Assembly (NCBI RefSeq): GCF_000426845.1
Contig: NZ_AUGD01000002.1
Location: forward strand, 682,001 to 746,000
Direction of reading: 5' to 3'
Length of the DNA: 64,000 bases
Origin: Bradyrhizobium sp. in8p8
Lineage (GTDB): Bacteria; Pseudomonadota; Alphaproteobacteria; Rhizobiales; Xanthobacteraceae
The position numbers and the translations under genes are program-made. Positions 35,571 to 44,338 of this stretch are shown here, piece after piece. The notes below the pieces were generated by a model, which saw only the letters and a program-made list of their open reading frames with translations, was not told the DNA's origin and ran no database searches. How positions within the stretch are numbered: the stretch's first letter is position 1; the number at the start of each line of letters is the position of its first letter.

Positions 35571-36743
35571 ATGAAAAAGTCCCGGCCGATCCTCTGGCTT
35601 CTGATCATCGCGGCCGTGGCCTCCGCGGGTTATTATGCTTGGCAGAAGTTTGGCTCGTCCCAGGCTGGAAAAACCCAGGCTGCGGAGAAGGGCGCCCCTC
35701 GCCCGTCCGCTGTCCCCGTCAGCGTCGCAGCGGTGCAGAAGACCGACTTCCCAGTCTACCTGACCGGTCTGGGCACGGTTCAGGGCTTCAACACCGTCCA
35801 GGTCCGCAGCCGGGTCGACGGCCAGATCATCAAGCTCGAGTTCAAGGAGGGCCAGATCGTCAAGCAGGGTGAGCTTCTGGTCTCGATCGATCCTCGTCCC
35901 TATCAAGCCGCGCTTGACCAGGCGAAGGCCAAGAAGGCACAGGACGAGGCTAGCCTCGCCAACGCCAATCTCGAGCTGCAGCGAGCCATGAGGCTCGGCG
36001 AGTTTGCGACCGCACAGCGCGTGGATACCCAGCGCTCGACAGTCGCCCAGCTCACGGCTCAAATCGCCGCCGACGAAGCCGCAATCGCCAACGCCCAGAC
36101 CCAGCTCGATTACACTCAGATCAAGGCACCGATCACCGGTATCGCCGGCCTGCGTCAGGTCGACATCGGCAATATCGTGAACGCCTCGACGCAGACGGGC
36201 ATCGTCACGATCTCGCAGGTCGAGCCGATCTCGGTCATCTTCACGGCGCCGCAAGACCAGCTCCCCTATATCAGCGAAGGCCAGAAAGCCGGCGCGCTCA
36301 AGGTGATCGCCTTCACCACGGACGGTAAGAACATGCTCGCCGAGGGTAAGCTTGCGGTCATCAACAATCAGGTCGACACAACCAGCGGGACGATCCGGCT
36401 CAAGGCGGTGTTCGACAATAAGGACCACGTATTGTGGCCCGGCCAGTCGGTCTCGACGCGCCTGCTGGTGCGAACGCTGAAGGATGCGACCGTGGTTCCG
36501 GATGAAGCGGTCCAGCGCTCCACCAACGGCCTCTACGCGTACAGCGTCAATCAGGACAACAAGGCCGAACTGCACAAGATCAAGGTCAGCTATGCCATGG
36601 CTGGCCAGTCTGTCATCGAGGAAGGCTTGAGTCCGGGCCAGCAGGTCATCGTCGGCGGTCAGTTCAAGGTCCAACCCGGAAGTCTCGTCTCGACGACGGT
36701 GGCAAGCTCGGATCGGGCCGAGAGCAAGGTACGACAGGAATGA
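35571..36743 (+). CDS. RND efflux periplasmic adaptor (MdtA-like)
   Basis: 390-residue membrane-fusion protein with an N-terminal hydrophobic anchor (ILWLLIIAAVASAGYYAW), then a lipoyl half-motif (VQVRSRVDGQIIKLEFKEGQ), a coiled-coil hairpin (DQAKAKKAQDEASLANANLE), the second lipoyl half (LDYTQIKAPITGIAGLRQV) and beta-barrel domains. It joins the pump encoded next to an outer-membrane channel not encoded here. The 3' end overlaps the pump gene by 4 bases. Substrates are unknown; MdtABC-type pumps export bile salts and other amphiphiles. Confidence 0.92.
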   Translation: MKKSRPILWLLIIAAVASAGYYAWQKFGSSQAGKTQAAEKGAPRPSAVPVSVAAVQKTDFPVYLTGLGTVQGFNTVQVRSRVDGQIIKLEFKEGQIVKQGELLVSIDPRPYQAALDQAKAKKAQDEASLANANLELQRAMRLGEFATAQRVDTQRSTVAQLTAQIAADEAAIANAQTQLDYTQIKAPITGIAGLRQVDIGNIVNASTQTGIVTISQVEPISVIFTAPQDQLPYISEGQKAGALKVIAFTTDGKNMLAEGKLAVINNQVDTTSGTIRLKAVFDNKDHVLWPGQSVSTRLLVRTLKDATVVPDEAVQRSTNGLYAYSVNQDNKAELHKIKVSYAMAGQSVIEEGLSPGQQVIVGGQFKVQPGSLVSTTVASSDRAESKVRQE

Positions 36744-39700
36744 TGGGCGGCGGGATTTCGGCACCTTTCATCCGCTATCCCATCGGCACCTCGCTGCTGA
36801 TGGCCGGCATTCTGTTCGTTGGCCTTGTCGCCTATCCGCTGCTACCGGTCGCACCGCTGCCGCAAGTGGACTTTCCGACCATCCAGGTCACCGCCAACCT
36901 GCCCGGCGGCAGCCCCGAGACGATGGCTTCGTCCGTGGCGCAGCCGCTCGAACGGCAATTCGCGCAGATTCCCGGCATCGCGCAAATGACCTCGACGAGC
37001 TATCTGGGAACCGCGTCGATCACCATCCAGTTCGACCTCAACCGTAGCATCGACGCTGCTGCCAACGACGTGCAGAGTGCAATCAACGCCGCTGGCGGCC
37101 AGTTGCCGAAGAACCTGCCCTCGCCCCCGACCTACCGCAAGGTCAACCCGGCGGACGCGCCGATTCTGATCCTGTCCGCGACGTCGGACACGCTCCCGCT
37201 CACCACTGTCAGCGACACCGCCGATACCCAGCTTGCTCAGCAGATCAGTCAGATTTCTGGCGTCGCACAGGTCTTCATCGGCGGTCAGCAGAAGCCGGCG
37301 ATCCGCATCCAAATCGATCCGGCCAAGCTCGTCGCCAAGGGCCTGTCGCTGGAGGACGTGCGCAGTCAGATCGCGATCACCACAGTCGACAGTCCGAAGG
37401 GCAACATCGACGGGGAGCGGCGCGCTTACACGATCTACGCCAATGACCAGTTGACGGACGCCAAGGAGTGGAACGACGTCATTGTCGCCTACCGCAACGG
37501 CGGACCATTGAGGATCCGGGACATCGGGCAGGCGATCAGAGGTCCTGAGGACGCAAAGCAGGCCGCCTGGGCCAACGGGAAGCGCGGCGTATTCCTCGTC
37601 GTGTTCAAGCAGCCAGGCGCCAACGTCATCGAGACTGTCGACCGCATCAAGGCAACGCTGCCGCGCCTGGTCGCCGCAATTCCGAGCGCCATCAAGGTCG
37701 AATTGATGAGCGATCGTACGCAAACGATCCGCGCTTCGGTAGATGACGTGCAGTTCACTCTGCTGCTCACCGTCTTCCTCGTGGTGATGGTGATCTTCAT
37801 CTTCTTGCGCAGTTTCTGGGCGACGGTGATCCCGGCAGTGACCGTGCCGCTCGCCCTGCTCGGCGCTTGCGCCATGATGTGGGTTGCGGGCTACACGCTC
37901 GACAATCTTTCGCTTATGGCCCTCACAATCGCGGTCGGGTTTGTCGTCGACGACGCCATCGTCATGCTCGAAAACATATCGCGCTACGTCGAGCAGGGCG
38001 AATCGCCCATGGCCGCAGCCTACCGGGGCGCGAAGGAAATCGGCTTCACGATCGTCTCCATCAGCATCTCGCTGGTTGCGGTGCTGATCCCGCTGCTCTT
38101 GATGGGCGGCATCATCGGGCGACTGTTCCGAGAATTTGCGGTCGTGCTGGCGATGACGATATTCGTGTCGATGTTCGTCTCCCTCACGCTAACCCCCATG
38201 ATGGCTTCTCGCTTCCTGCGCGCGCATGGCGAAGTCAAGCACGGCCGGATCTTCCAGTGGAGCGAACGCGGGTTCGAGGCGCTGTTGCGCGGTTACGCTT
38301 ACGTGCTTGACATCGCGCTGAGCTGGAGGCGCACCACGCTTGCCGTCTTCTTTGCGACACTCGCGCTGTCGATCTATCTCTTCGTCCTGATCCCCAAGGG
38401 CTTCTTCCCGCAGCAGGATAATGGATTGATCACCGCGGCCTCCGAGGCCTCGCAGGACATTTCGTTCAAGGAGATGCAGAGGAAGCAGGAGGCGCTCGGC
38501 CAGATCGTCCTGTCCGATCCCGATGTTGCGGCGGTTGCCAGCGTGATCGGCGGCAGTGGCCGCGCCGGCAACAACGGCGCCCTGTATATCACCCTGAAGC
38601 CACGCAACGAGCGCGAGGCCTCGGCACAACAGATCATCGCGCGGCTTCGTCCGCAGTTCGACAAGGTCGAGGGCGCCCGCCTCTACATGCAGGCGTCCCA
38701 GGACGTCCGCCTCGGCGGCCGACCAACGCGCACGCAGTTCGAGTTCACCTTGCAGGATGCGGATCTCGCTGAGCTCAACGAGTGGGCGCCGAAGATCCTC
38801 GCCAAGATGCAAACGCTGCCCGAGTTGCGCGATGTCGCCAGCGACCAGCAGACGCAGGGCACGACGGTCCAGCTCAAGATCAACCGCGACACCGCCGCCC
38901 GCTACGGCATTCAGCCCCAGTTGATTGACGACACGCTCTATGACGCCTTCGGACAGCGGCAGGTCACGCAGTATTTCACCCAGCTCAACACCTACAAGGT
39001 GATCCTGGAGGTCCTCCCGGAACTGCAGGGTGATCTCGAGACGCTGAACAAGTTGTATCTGAAATCGCCGCTGACGGGCGATCAGGTGCCACTGTCCACC
39101 TTCGCGACCTGGACCACAGACCCGGTCCGCCCGCTCTCGATCAGCCACCAGGGCCAGTTCCCGTCGATTACGATCAGCTTCAATCTCGCCCAGGGCGTTG
39201 CGCTCGGCCAGGCAACCGAGGCCGTGCAGCGCGCGATGGCCGAGCTCGGCGCGCCGCCGACGCTGAACTCGAGCTTCCAGGGTACCGCTCAGGCGTTCCA
39301 GCAGTCGCTCGGCACCGTGCCCCTGTTGATCCTCGCCGCGCTCGTCGTGGTCTATCTGATCCTCGGCATTCTCTACGAGAGCTACATCCATCCGATCACG
39401 ATTCTCTCGACACTGCCCTCAGCCGGCGTCGGTGCGCTCGCGATCCTGATGGCGGCGGGCTTTGACTTCAGCCTGATCGCGCTGATCGGCATCATCCTGC
39501 TGATCGGCATCGTGAAGAAGAACGGCATCATGATGGTCGACTTTGCGATTGCCGCAGAACGCGACGAGCACAAGACGCCGGAGGAATCGATCCGCCAGGC
39601 CGCGCTGCTGCGTTTCCGCCCGATCATGATGACGACGATGGCCGCGCTTCTGGGCGGCGTGCCCTTGATGCTCGGCCACGGCACCGGCGCCGAGATCCGT

Positions 39701-39880
39701 CAGCCGCTGGGCTATGCCATGGTCGGCGGCCTGATCGTCAGCCAGGCGCTGACGCTGTTCACGACGCCCGTCGTCTATCTCTATCTCGACAAGCTCAATA
39801 ACTGGTTCTCGACCTGGGGCCGCTCGGGCGACGGCGACGAGACCCTCGAGCACGGCAGCGTCAAGGAAGCCGCCGAGTAA
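36740..39880 (+). CDS. RND multidrug efflux permease (MdtB/C-like)
   Basis: 1046-residue inner-membrane proton-drug antiporter. It has the usual two halves with large periplasmic loops after helices 1 and 7. The proton relay aspartates are in AVGFVVDDAIVMLENISRYV (helix 4). Other landmarks are FPTIQVTANLPGGSPETM near the N-terminus and LLIGIVKKNGIMMVDFAIAA in helix 10. It is translationally coupled to the adaptor gene (ATGA). No regulator or TolC-type gene lies beside it. Confidence 0.93.
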   Translation: MMGGGISAPFIRYPIGTSLLMAGILFVGLVAYPLLPVAPLPQVDFPTIQVTANLPGGSPETMASSVAQPLERQFAQIPGIAQMTSTSYLGTASITIQFDLNRSIDAAANDVQSAINAAGGQLPKNLPSPPTYRKVNPADAPILILSATSDTLPLTTVSDTADTQLAQQISQISGVAQVFIGGQQKPAIRIQIDPAKLVAKGLSLEDVRSQIAITTVDSPKGNIDGERRAYTIYANDQLTDAKEWNDVIVAYRNGGPLRIRDIGQAIRGPEDAKQAAWANGKRGVFLVVFKQPGANVIETVDRIKATLPRLVAAIPSAIKVELMSDRTQTIRASVDDVQFTLLLTVFLVVMVIFIFLRSFWATVIPAVTVPLALLGACAMMWVAGYTLDNLSLMALTIAVGFVVDDAIVMLENISRYVEQGESPMAAAYRGAKEIGFTIVSISISLVAVLIPLLLMGGIIGRLFREFAVVLAMTIFVSMFVSLTLTPMMASRFLRAHGEVKHGRIFQWSERGFEALLRGYAYVLDIALSWRRTTLAVFFATLALSIYLFVLIPKGFFPQQDNGLITAASEASQDISFKEMQRKQEALGQIVLSDPDVAAVASVIGGSGRAGNNGALYITLKPRNEREASAQQIIARLRPQFDKVEGARLYMQASQDVRLGGRPTRTQFEFTLQDADLAELNEWAPKILAKMQTLPELRDVASDQQTQGTTVQLKINRDTAARYGIQPQLIDDTLYDAFGQRQVTQYFTQLNTYKVILEVLPELQGDLETLNKLYLKSPLTGDQVPLSTFATWTTDPVRPLSISHQGQFPSITISFNLAQGVALGQATEAVQRAMAELGAPPTLNSSFQGTAQAFQQSLGTVPLLILAALVVVYLILGILYESYIHPITILSTLPSAGVGALAILMAAGFDFSLIALIGIILLIGIVKKNGIMMVDFAIAAERDEHKTPEESIRQAALLRFRPIMMTTMAALLGGVPLMLGHGTGAEIRQPLGYAMVGGLIVSQALTLFTTPVVYLYLDKLNNWFSTWGRSGDGDETLEHGSVKEAAE

Positions 39881-39944
39881 ACTTGCGCCGCGCATGCCGC
39901 GACGCTACAGCGAGGCGCCCGGTTTCTCGCCAACGTGGTCCGCC

Positions 39945-40505
39945 ATGCCCATTCAGTTCAAATTTGTCGCCCTCGCCGCCGCCCTGTTGTCGGCGGGCGC
40001 CGCACATGCCCAGCAGGGTGCAAAGAAGAACGCCGCTCCTCCGGTCGCGCAGCCCGCACCTGCCCCGACGCAAGCACAGGCGGAGGGCACTCCCGGACAG
40101 CCTGGTTGGATCGTCCGCTGCACCAGTGCGAGCCGCGAGGCGCCGCTCGAATGCGCGATGGAGCAGAACGCGGTCCTGACCAAGACCGGCCAGACCGTCG
40201 TCCTGATCAACATCCGCATTGCGCCGGACACGCGCACGCCGATCGCGCTCCTGCAATTGCCGCTCGGCCTCAACCTTCCGGTCGGCGCCAAGCTGCAGGT
40301 CGACGAAGGCAAGACATTCGACCTCCAGATCCAGACCTGCGAAAACCGCGGCTGCTACGCCTCGACGCCGGTCGCGCCCGACCTGCTCGCCGCCTTGCGG
40401 TCCGGCAAGCAGCTCAAGGTCTCCTTCCAGAACATGGCCAAGGAGACGATCGCGATCCCGATGCCGCTCGTCGACTTCGCGGCGGCTTACGACAAGATCA
40501 AGTAA
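39945..40505 (+). CDS. Invasion-associated locus B (IalB) family protein
   Basis: 186-residue secreted protein. A signal peptide (MPIQFKFVALAAALLSAGAA, cleaved after HAQ) is followed by a Pro/Ala linker and the IalB domain, with PGWIVRCTSASREAPLECAM, FDLQIQTCENRGCYASTPV and four cysteines probably in disulphides. The open frame starts at 39894, but the signal peptide fixes the start at 39945. IalB was named from Bartonella invasion, but homologues are widespread in soil alphaproteobacteria and their role is unclear. Confidence 0.88.
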   Translation: MPIQFKFVALAAALLSAGAAHAQQGAKKNAAPPVAQPAPAPTQAQAEGTPGQPGWIVRCTSASREAPLECAMEQNAVLTKTGQTVVLINIRIAPDTRTPIALLQLPLGLNLPVGAKLQVDEGKTFDLQIQTCENRGCYASTPVAPDLLAALRSGKQLKVSFQNMAKETIAIPMPLVDFAAAYDKIK

Positions 40506-40585
40506 AGGCGGCGGCGCGGCGCAGTCGTATTTTCGCACGCGTTCCATCCGGTCTCCGCGCCGCGCCGTGGCAGCGACAATGGCTG

Positions 40586-40948
40586 TCAGCCAACAACGTC
40601 GTTCGCCCGGAGCAGCGTCGTGAAGCCGCCATAGATCATGCGCTTGCCGTCGAAAGGCATGCCCTCGAACTTCATCCGAGGGTCCTCCATCACCTTCTTG
40701 TTGATGGCGTCGCGGCTCTCCCTATCGCGATAGACGATCCAGGCGAACACCACGACCTCGTCGTCTTTCGCCATCACCGCGCGCGGAAACGAGGTGAGCT
40801 CACCATAGGGAACGTCGTCACCGATGCATTCGACATAATCGAGCGCGCCGTGCTCCATCCAGAGCGCGCAGGCGGTGGTCGCCAGCGCCTTGTAGGCCTC
40901 GATCTTGTCCTTCGGAACGGCGAGAATGAAGCCATCGACATAGGGCAT
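40586..40948 (-). CDS. DUF1428 (YbaA-like) family protein
   Basis: 120-residue protein with the family start YVDGFILAVPKDKIEAYKAL and the middle YVECIGDDVPYG, then FPRAVMAKDDEVVVFAWIVY and GMPFDGKRMIYGGF. The fold is ferredoxin-like, similar to dimeric alpha-beta barrel proteins, and the function is unknown. AAGGAGAT lies upstream of the ATG. It converges with the IalB gene. Confidence 0.9.
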   Translation of the reverse strand: MPYVDGFILAVPKDKIEAYKALATTACALWMEHGALDYVECIGDDVPYGELTSFPRAVMAKDDEVVVFAWIVYRDRESRDAINKKVMEDPRMKFEGMPFDGKRMIYGGFTTLLRANDVVG

Positions 40949-41099
40949 TGGGATCTCCTTGAGTTACGGCCCAAGGACGATACAGGGCGCCGCGATCCGA
41001 CTCGGAAATGCGATGTTGGATGAGACAAACCGCCGCGCGGCTGTGGACCTGTCGATCCGCACCGGGTCTGGAACGGTATATCGGATGCGTGCCGGGAAC

Positions 41100-41173
41100 T
41101 GGCTGGGGAACCTGGATTCGAACCAAGACAAACAGAGTCAGAGTCTGTTGTGCTACCGTTACACCATTCCCCA
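41100..41173 (-). tRNA. tRNA-Gln (anticodon CTG)
   Basis: The minus strand folds as a cloverleaf: acceptor arms TGGGGAA/TTCCCCA, anticodon stem ACAGA/TCTGT with loop CTCTGAC, T-loop GGTTCGAATCC, and an encoded 3' CCA. Anticodon CTG reads CAG codons. No integrase or repeated tRNA end was found nearby. Confidence 0.95.
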
Positions 41174-41409
41174 CCGAAGCGCTTGAAATCTCTCAGCTTC
41201 TTCGGAAGATTGCGAGGCTGGCTGAAAGCTTTGGCAAATCAGCGGCTCGCAGGCCGCTCATATAGCCGCGCCGACCTTCGCGGTCCAGCCCTTCTGTGAA
41301 CATCGTCGCGTGTTCTCGCTGCGTTCACGACCGAGCGAACGCATCTTCCCGCGTTGTGGACCGTCGCTTTAGCGCGACCAGCCTGTGGGACCATCGCGCC
41401 AGAGCGCAG
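41174..41409. other. Intergenic region beside the tRNA
   Basis: No gene or clear regulatory motif was recognised between the tRNA and the end of the 106-residue gene. The tRNA promoter should lie in the left part. Confidence 0.45.
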
Positions 41410-41730
41410 TCAATGCGTGCGGCCGACGTGGACGACGATCTCGCCTTTGCCGTTCGCGATCATCACCTGGCCGTATTCGTCCTGCGGCGGACTTTCCTCG
41501 TAACGAAGCGGGATCGTGGTGATCTCCTGCCGGGCTTCACCGCTCGGCTCCTGGGCATTTACGTCGAGGATCAGGATCTTTGGATTGATCCCCTGCGGTG
41601 AGCGCCTGGTCAGCCGGGCTTGCCAGCCGTTGGCCGGCACCCGCACGTCGCCGATCATGATCAGCTTGGGCGGTGCGCCGGGGACGCAATCGATCCAGGC
41701 CCTGAAGGTGTTTCTCAGCAGGACAGTCAT
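41410..41730 (-). CDS. Hypothetical 106-residue protein, divergent from the SARP regulator
   Basis: The start at 41730 (MTVLLRNTFRAWIDCVPGAP) has GGGAGAGGCG upstream; the longer frame reaching 41997 runs through the regulatory repeats and is not protein-like. The protein is probably beta-rich, with PPKLIMIGDVRVPANGWQ and the C-terminus GKGEIVVHVGRTH. It has no signal peptide or membrane helix. Two CGTGAAT repeats lie 75-92 bases upstream, so the neighbouring SARP-type regulator probably controls it. No family was recognised. Its role is likely tied to the haloperoxidase-like and G1 peptidase genes. Confidence 0.6.
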   Translation of the reverse strand: MTVLLRNTFRAWIDCVPGAPPKLIMIGDVRVPANGWQARLTRRSPQGINPKILILDVNAQEPSGEARQEITTIPLRYEESPPQDEYGQVMIANGKGEIVVHVGRTH

Positions 41731-41793
41731 GATACGCCTCTCCCTTGCCAAGTTGCGCGACCCTTCGGTCACGAACGAAACATAGGCGGACGA

Positions 41794-41822
41794 TGCGAAT
41801 TGGCCGTGAATGGCCCGTGAAT
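41794..41822. promoter_or_regulatory. Direct heptamer repeats CGTGAAT with 11-bp period (set A)
   Basis: Exact CGTGAAT copies at 41805-41811 and 41816-41822, separated by 4 bases. A degenerate copy TGCGAAT one more 11-bp step upstream (41794-41800) makes a third possible unit. Heptamers spaced one helical turn apart are the known binding layout of SARP regulators. The set lies upstream of the 106-residue gene. Confidence 0.7.
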
Positions 41823-41991
41823 ACGGTGCGCGCACGGAACGCCGGGGTGGCCCGCCCGGGACTTGCCGCACGAATACCGGCGATGCCGCCCGGCTTCCGC
41901 CGCCAGCGGCAATCGGTGAAGGCGGTCGGTGAAGCGAGCAAGCCCATCGAACTCGCGCGTGAGTTGCCCGCGCCGCGACGGCCAAGCCGCG

Positions 41992-42009
41992 ATTCACGCT
42001 GGATTCACG
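41992..42009. promoter_or_regulatory. Direct heptamer repeats, reverse orientation (set B)
   Basis: ATTCACG (reverse complement of CGTGAAT) at 41992-41998 and 42003-42009, again exactly 11 bases apart. It lies on the regulator side of the intergenic region, about 260 bases before the proposed regulator start, and points the opposite way to set A. Confidence 0.7.
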
Positions 42010-42268
42010 CCCATCGGCTCGAAGGCAGGAGCCATTTCATTTCGTGCTCGCAAGTCGCATTTCGATCATTCCGCAACCCTTGGCCATCTCTCGACCGAAG
42101 ATGTACGATTCTGGCATTGCAGCAGCCCCGGCGGGCTGCATTCCCGAACTCACCGGTCATTGGCTTCGCAGACCAAGCGAACCTGCCTTTTGCGTTCTGC
42201 CAAGTCTGGCCACCCGCACCCGGCCCTCCTACACTGTCCTCGACACGATCGACCAGGGATGGGACGAG

Positions 42269-44323
42269 ATGTCGGGAGTCAACGGCGACAAGGCGGTTGG
42301 CAAGGGCGGGGCCAACCGACTGACCCTCAAGATCATCGGAGCATTTTCAGCGTCCGTGGACGGGCAAGAGGTCGGGCTCGGCCGGAAGGCACAAGCGCTT
42401 CTCGGCTATATGATCCTCTCCTCCTCACGCCAGCTGCCAAGGAGCAAGTTGGTCGGACTGCTCTGGAGCGAGAAGGACGACGTGCTCGCAAAGGGGTCGC
42501 TGCGCCAATCATTGAGCCAGATTCAGCGCGAGCTAAGAGCGCTGGGCTGCTCACATTTCCACGCAGACCAGATTCACGTGGCACTCGATGTCGAGCACGT
42601 GACATGTGATCTCGTCGAGATCATCTCGGATGCCGAGCGCGGCATGGTCCATCCACTGCTGCTCGCACGCGAACGCCTGACCGACGACATCCTTGACGAC
42701 CTGGAAAGCGTCGATCCGGCATTCTCGGAATGGCTCGCGGAGACGCGACCACTGATCCACGAACGGCTGATCCACGCGCTGACGAGGCTGCTGCCCGATG
42801 AGAGCGACGCAGTCGTGACGCCAACGGCTGAAGCTGCCGCGAAGGCGATTCACCGGCTGGATTCCGAGAACGAGCGGGCTATTCGTGTTCTCATCAGGAG
42901 TCACCTCGCCTCTGGAAGTATCGGCGCTGCCCTCGCGATCTATGCGCGCCTCTGGCGCCAGCTCGAAGACGCCTACGACATCGAACCGCACAAGCTCACG
43001 CAGGACCTGATTGCCGGCGTGCGACAGCAGCAGCCTGAGGCCGTGGCACGCCCGGTCCCGTTCTCCATGGCAGCCCCCGCTGTCGCCTCGAACGGATCCG
43101 ACGTCAGCCGACCGTCGATCGCCGTACTGCCCTTTCGCGCGCTTACCCCCGCTCTCGAGCCTCAATTCACGATCGGCGTCGTCGACAGCGTCGTCCAGGC
43201 TCTGTCGGGCTTAAAGGAGCTGTTCGTCATTTCGCGCGGTTCCACGATGATCCCGGTCTCGCAGACGCCGGATCTGCGCGCAATCGGCCGCGATCTGAAT
43301 GCGCAATATCTGCTTCATGGCAGCATTCAGCGCGCTGGCGACCAGATCCGGATCTCGACCGAGCTCGTCGCAACCGAAACCGTCGAGGTTGTCCGCGTCG
43401 ATCGCCTCAGCGGGACTGCAGCCGACGTCTTCGATTTGCAGGATCGCATCGCCGTCGAGGTCATACGCTCGCTGGCGCCCCAAGTTCGCGACCGGGAGCT
43501 ACATCGCGCGATGCAGAAGAGACCAGACGATCTCGACGCGTATCAGCTGGCACTTGTCGGTTACGATCAGATGTTCAGCCCGGACTACACGACGTTCGTG
43601 ACGGCGCGAACCAATTTCGAACGGGCACATGTCCTCAGCCCGAACTGGGCGCCTCCGCTTTCCTACAGCGCCATCTGGCACATGCAGCGCGTCGCGCGCG
43701 GGTGGTCTGCGAATGCATTGAACGAGCGCGACACGGCGCGTGCTCTCGCCGAAAGAGCGCTTGAGCGCAACTCCGAAGACCCGCTCGCCAACGCCGTCGG
43801 CGGTTACACGCTATCGCAGTGCAAGCATGACCACGTCGGGGCCCTCGGGCAGCTCGACCGCGCGATCGAGATCACGCCGAACCTTGCGCTCGCATTCGCT
43901 TACCGGGCCGCGGTGCATGTCCGCTGCGAGAACTACGACGACGCGCTCCGCGATGCCACCGTCAATCTGCGTCTGTCGCCGAGAGACCGGCACGCATGGT
44001 TCGCCGAAATGATCTTGGCTCAGGCCTACTTTGCCATGCAGGACCTCGCATCTGCCGTCGAACATGCGCGGCGTGTCGCGACGCAATTACCTAACAATCA
44101 GGTGAACCTGCGCGTCCTCGTTGCTGCGCTGGTGGAGAGCGGACGCCTCCACGAGGCACAAACCTTCGCACGGCCGCTCATGCCCGAAGGTGAGCTCGAT
44201 CTGAAGTGGATCTCAACATCGCCATGGCCGAAGCCGACCCTGGCGCGCGTCGAAGCAGCTCTCTCGCGCCTGGCAGCGGCACTTCGGCACGGAAACAGCC
44301 AGAGCGATACCGACAAATCCTAA
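42269..44323 (+). CDS. SARP-type regulator with BTAD, TolB-like and TPR domains
   Basis: 684-residue regulator. Residues 17-105 form an OmpR-type winged helix (LTLKIIGAFSASVDGQEVGL, then LLWSEKDDVLAKGSLRQSLS); residues 110-250 form a bacterial transcriptional activation domain; residues 278-400 are TolB-like (SIAVLPFRAL, QYLLHGSIQRAGDQIRI); and the rest is TPR helices (DPLANAVGGYTLSQCKHDHV). No ATPase or kinase domain is present. The start at 42269 is preferred because the domain begins soon after it; the frame is open back to 42044. SARP proteins usually activate secondary-metabolite genes in actinobacteria; in proteobacteria such BTAD/TolB/TPR proteins are poorly studied. Direct repeats upstream suggest it controls itself and its neighbours. 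Confidence 0.85.
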   Translation: MSGVNGDKAVGKGGANRLTLKIIGAFSASVDGQEVGLGRKAQALLGYMILSSSRQLPRSKLVGLLWSEKDDVLAKGSLRQSLSQIQRELRALGCSHFHADQIHVALDVEHVTCDLVEIISDAERGMVHPLLLARERLTDDILDDLESVDPAFSEWLAETRPLIHERLIHALTRLLPDESDAVVTPTAEAAAKAIHRLDSENERAIRVLIRSHLASGSIGAALAIYARLWRQLEDAYDIEPHKLTQDLIAGVRQQQPEAVARPVPFSMAAPAVASNGSDVSRPSIAVLPFRALTPALEPQFTIGVVDSVVQALSGLKELFVISRGSTMIPVSQTPDLRAIGRDLNAQYLLHGSIQRAGDQIRISTELVATETVEVVRVDRLSGTAADVFDLQDRIAVEVIRSLAPQVRDRELHRAMQKRPDDLDAYQLALVGYDQMFSPDYTTFVTARTNFERAHVLSPNWAPPLSYSAIWHMQRVARGWSANALNERDTARALAERALERNSEDPLANAVGGYTLSQCKHDHVGALGQLDRAIEITPNLALAFAYRAAVHVRCENYDDALRDATVNLRLSPRDRHAWFAEMILAQAYFAMQDLASAVEHARRVATQLPNNQVNLRVLVAALVESGRLHEAQTFARPLMPEGELDLKWISTSPWPKPTLARVEAALSRLAAALRHGNSQSDTDKS

Positions 44324-44338
44324 ACAGAGGAGGCGCAC

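Noticed and set aside
41100..41173. tRNA-Gln as an integration site for the following island
   Set aside because: I found no integrase and no duplicated tRNA 3' end to the right, so an inserted element is not supported.
42044..42268. Longer start for the SARP-type regulator at 42044 or 42101
   Set aside because: The added residues are not domain-like and no ribosome site is visible. The winged helix starts soon after 42269.
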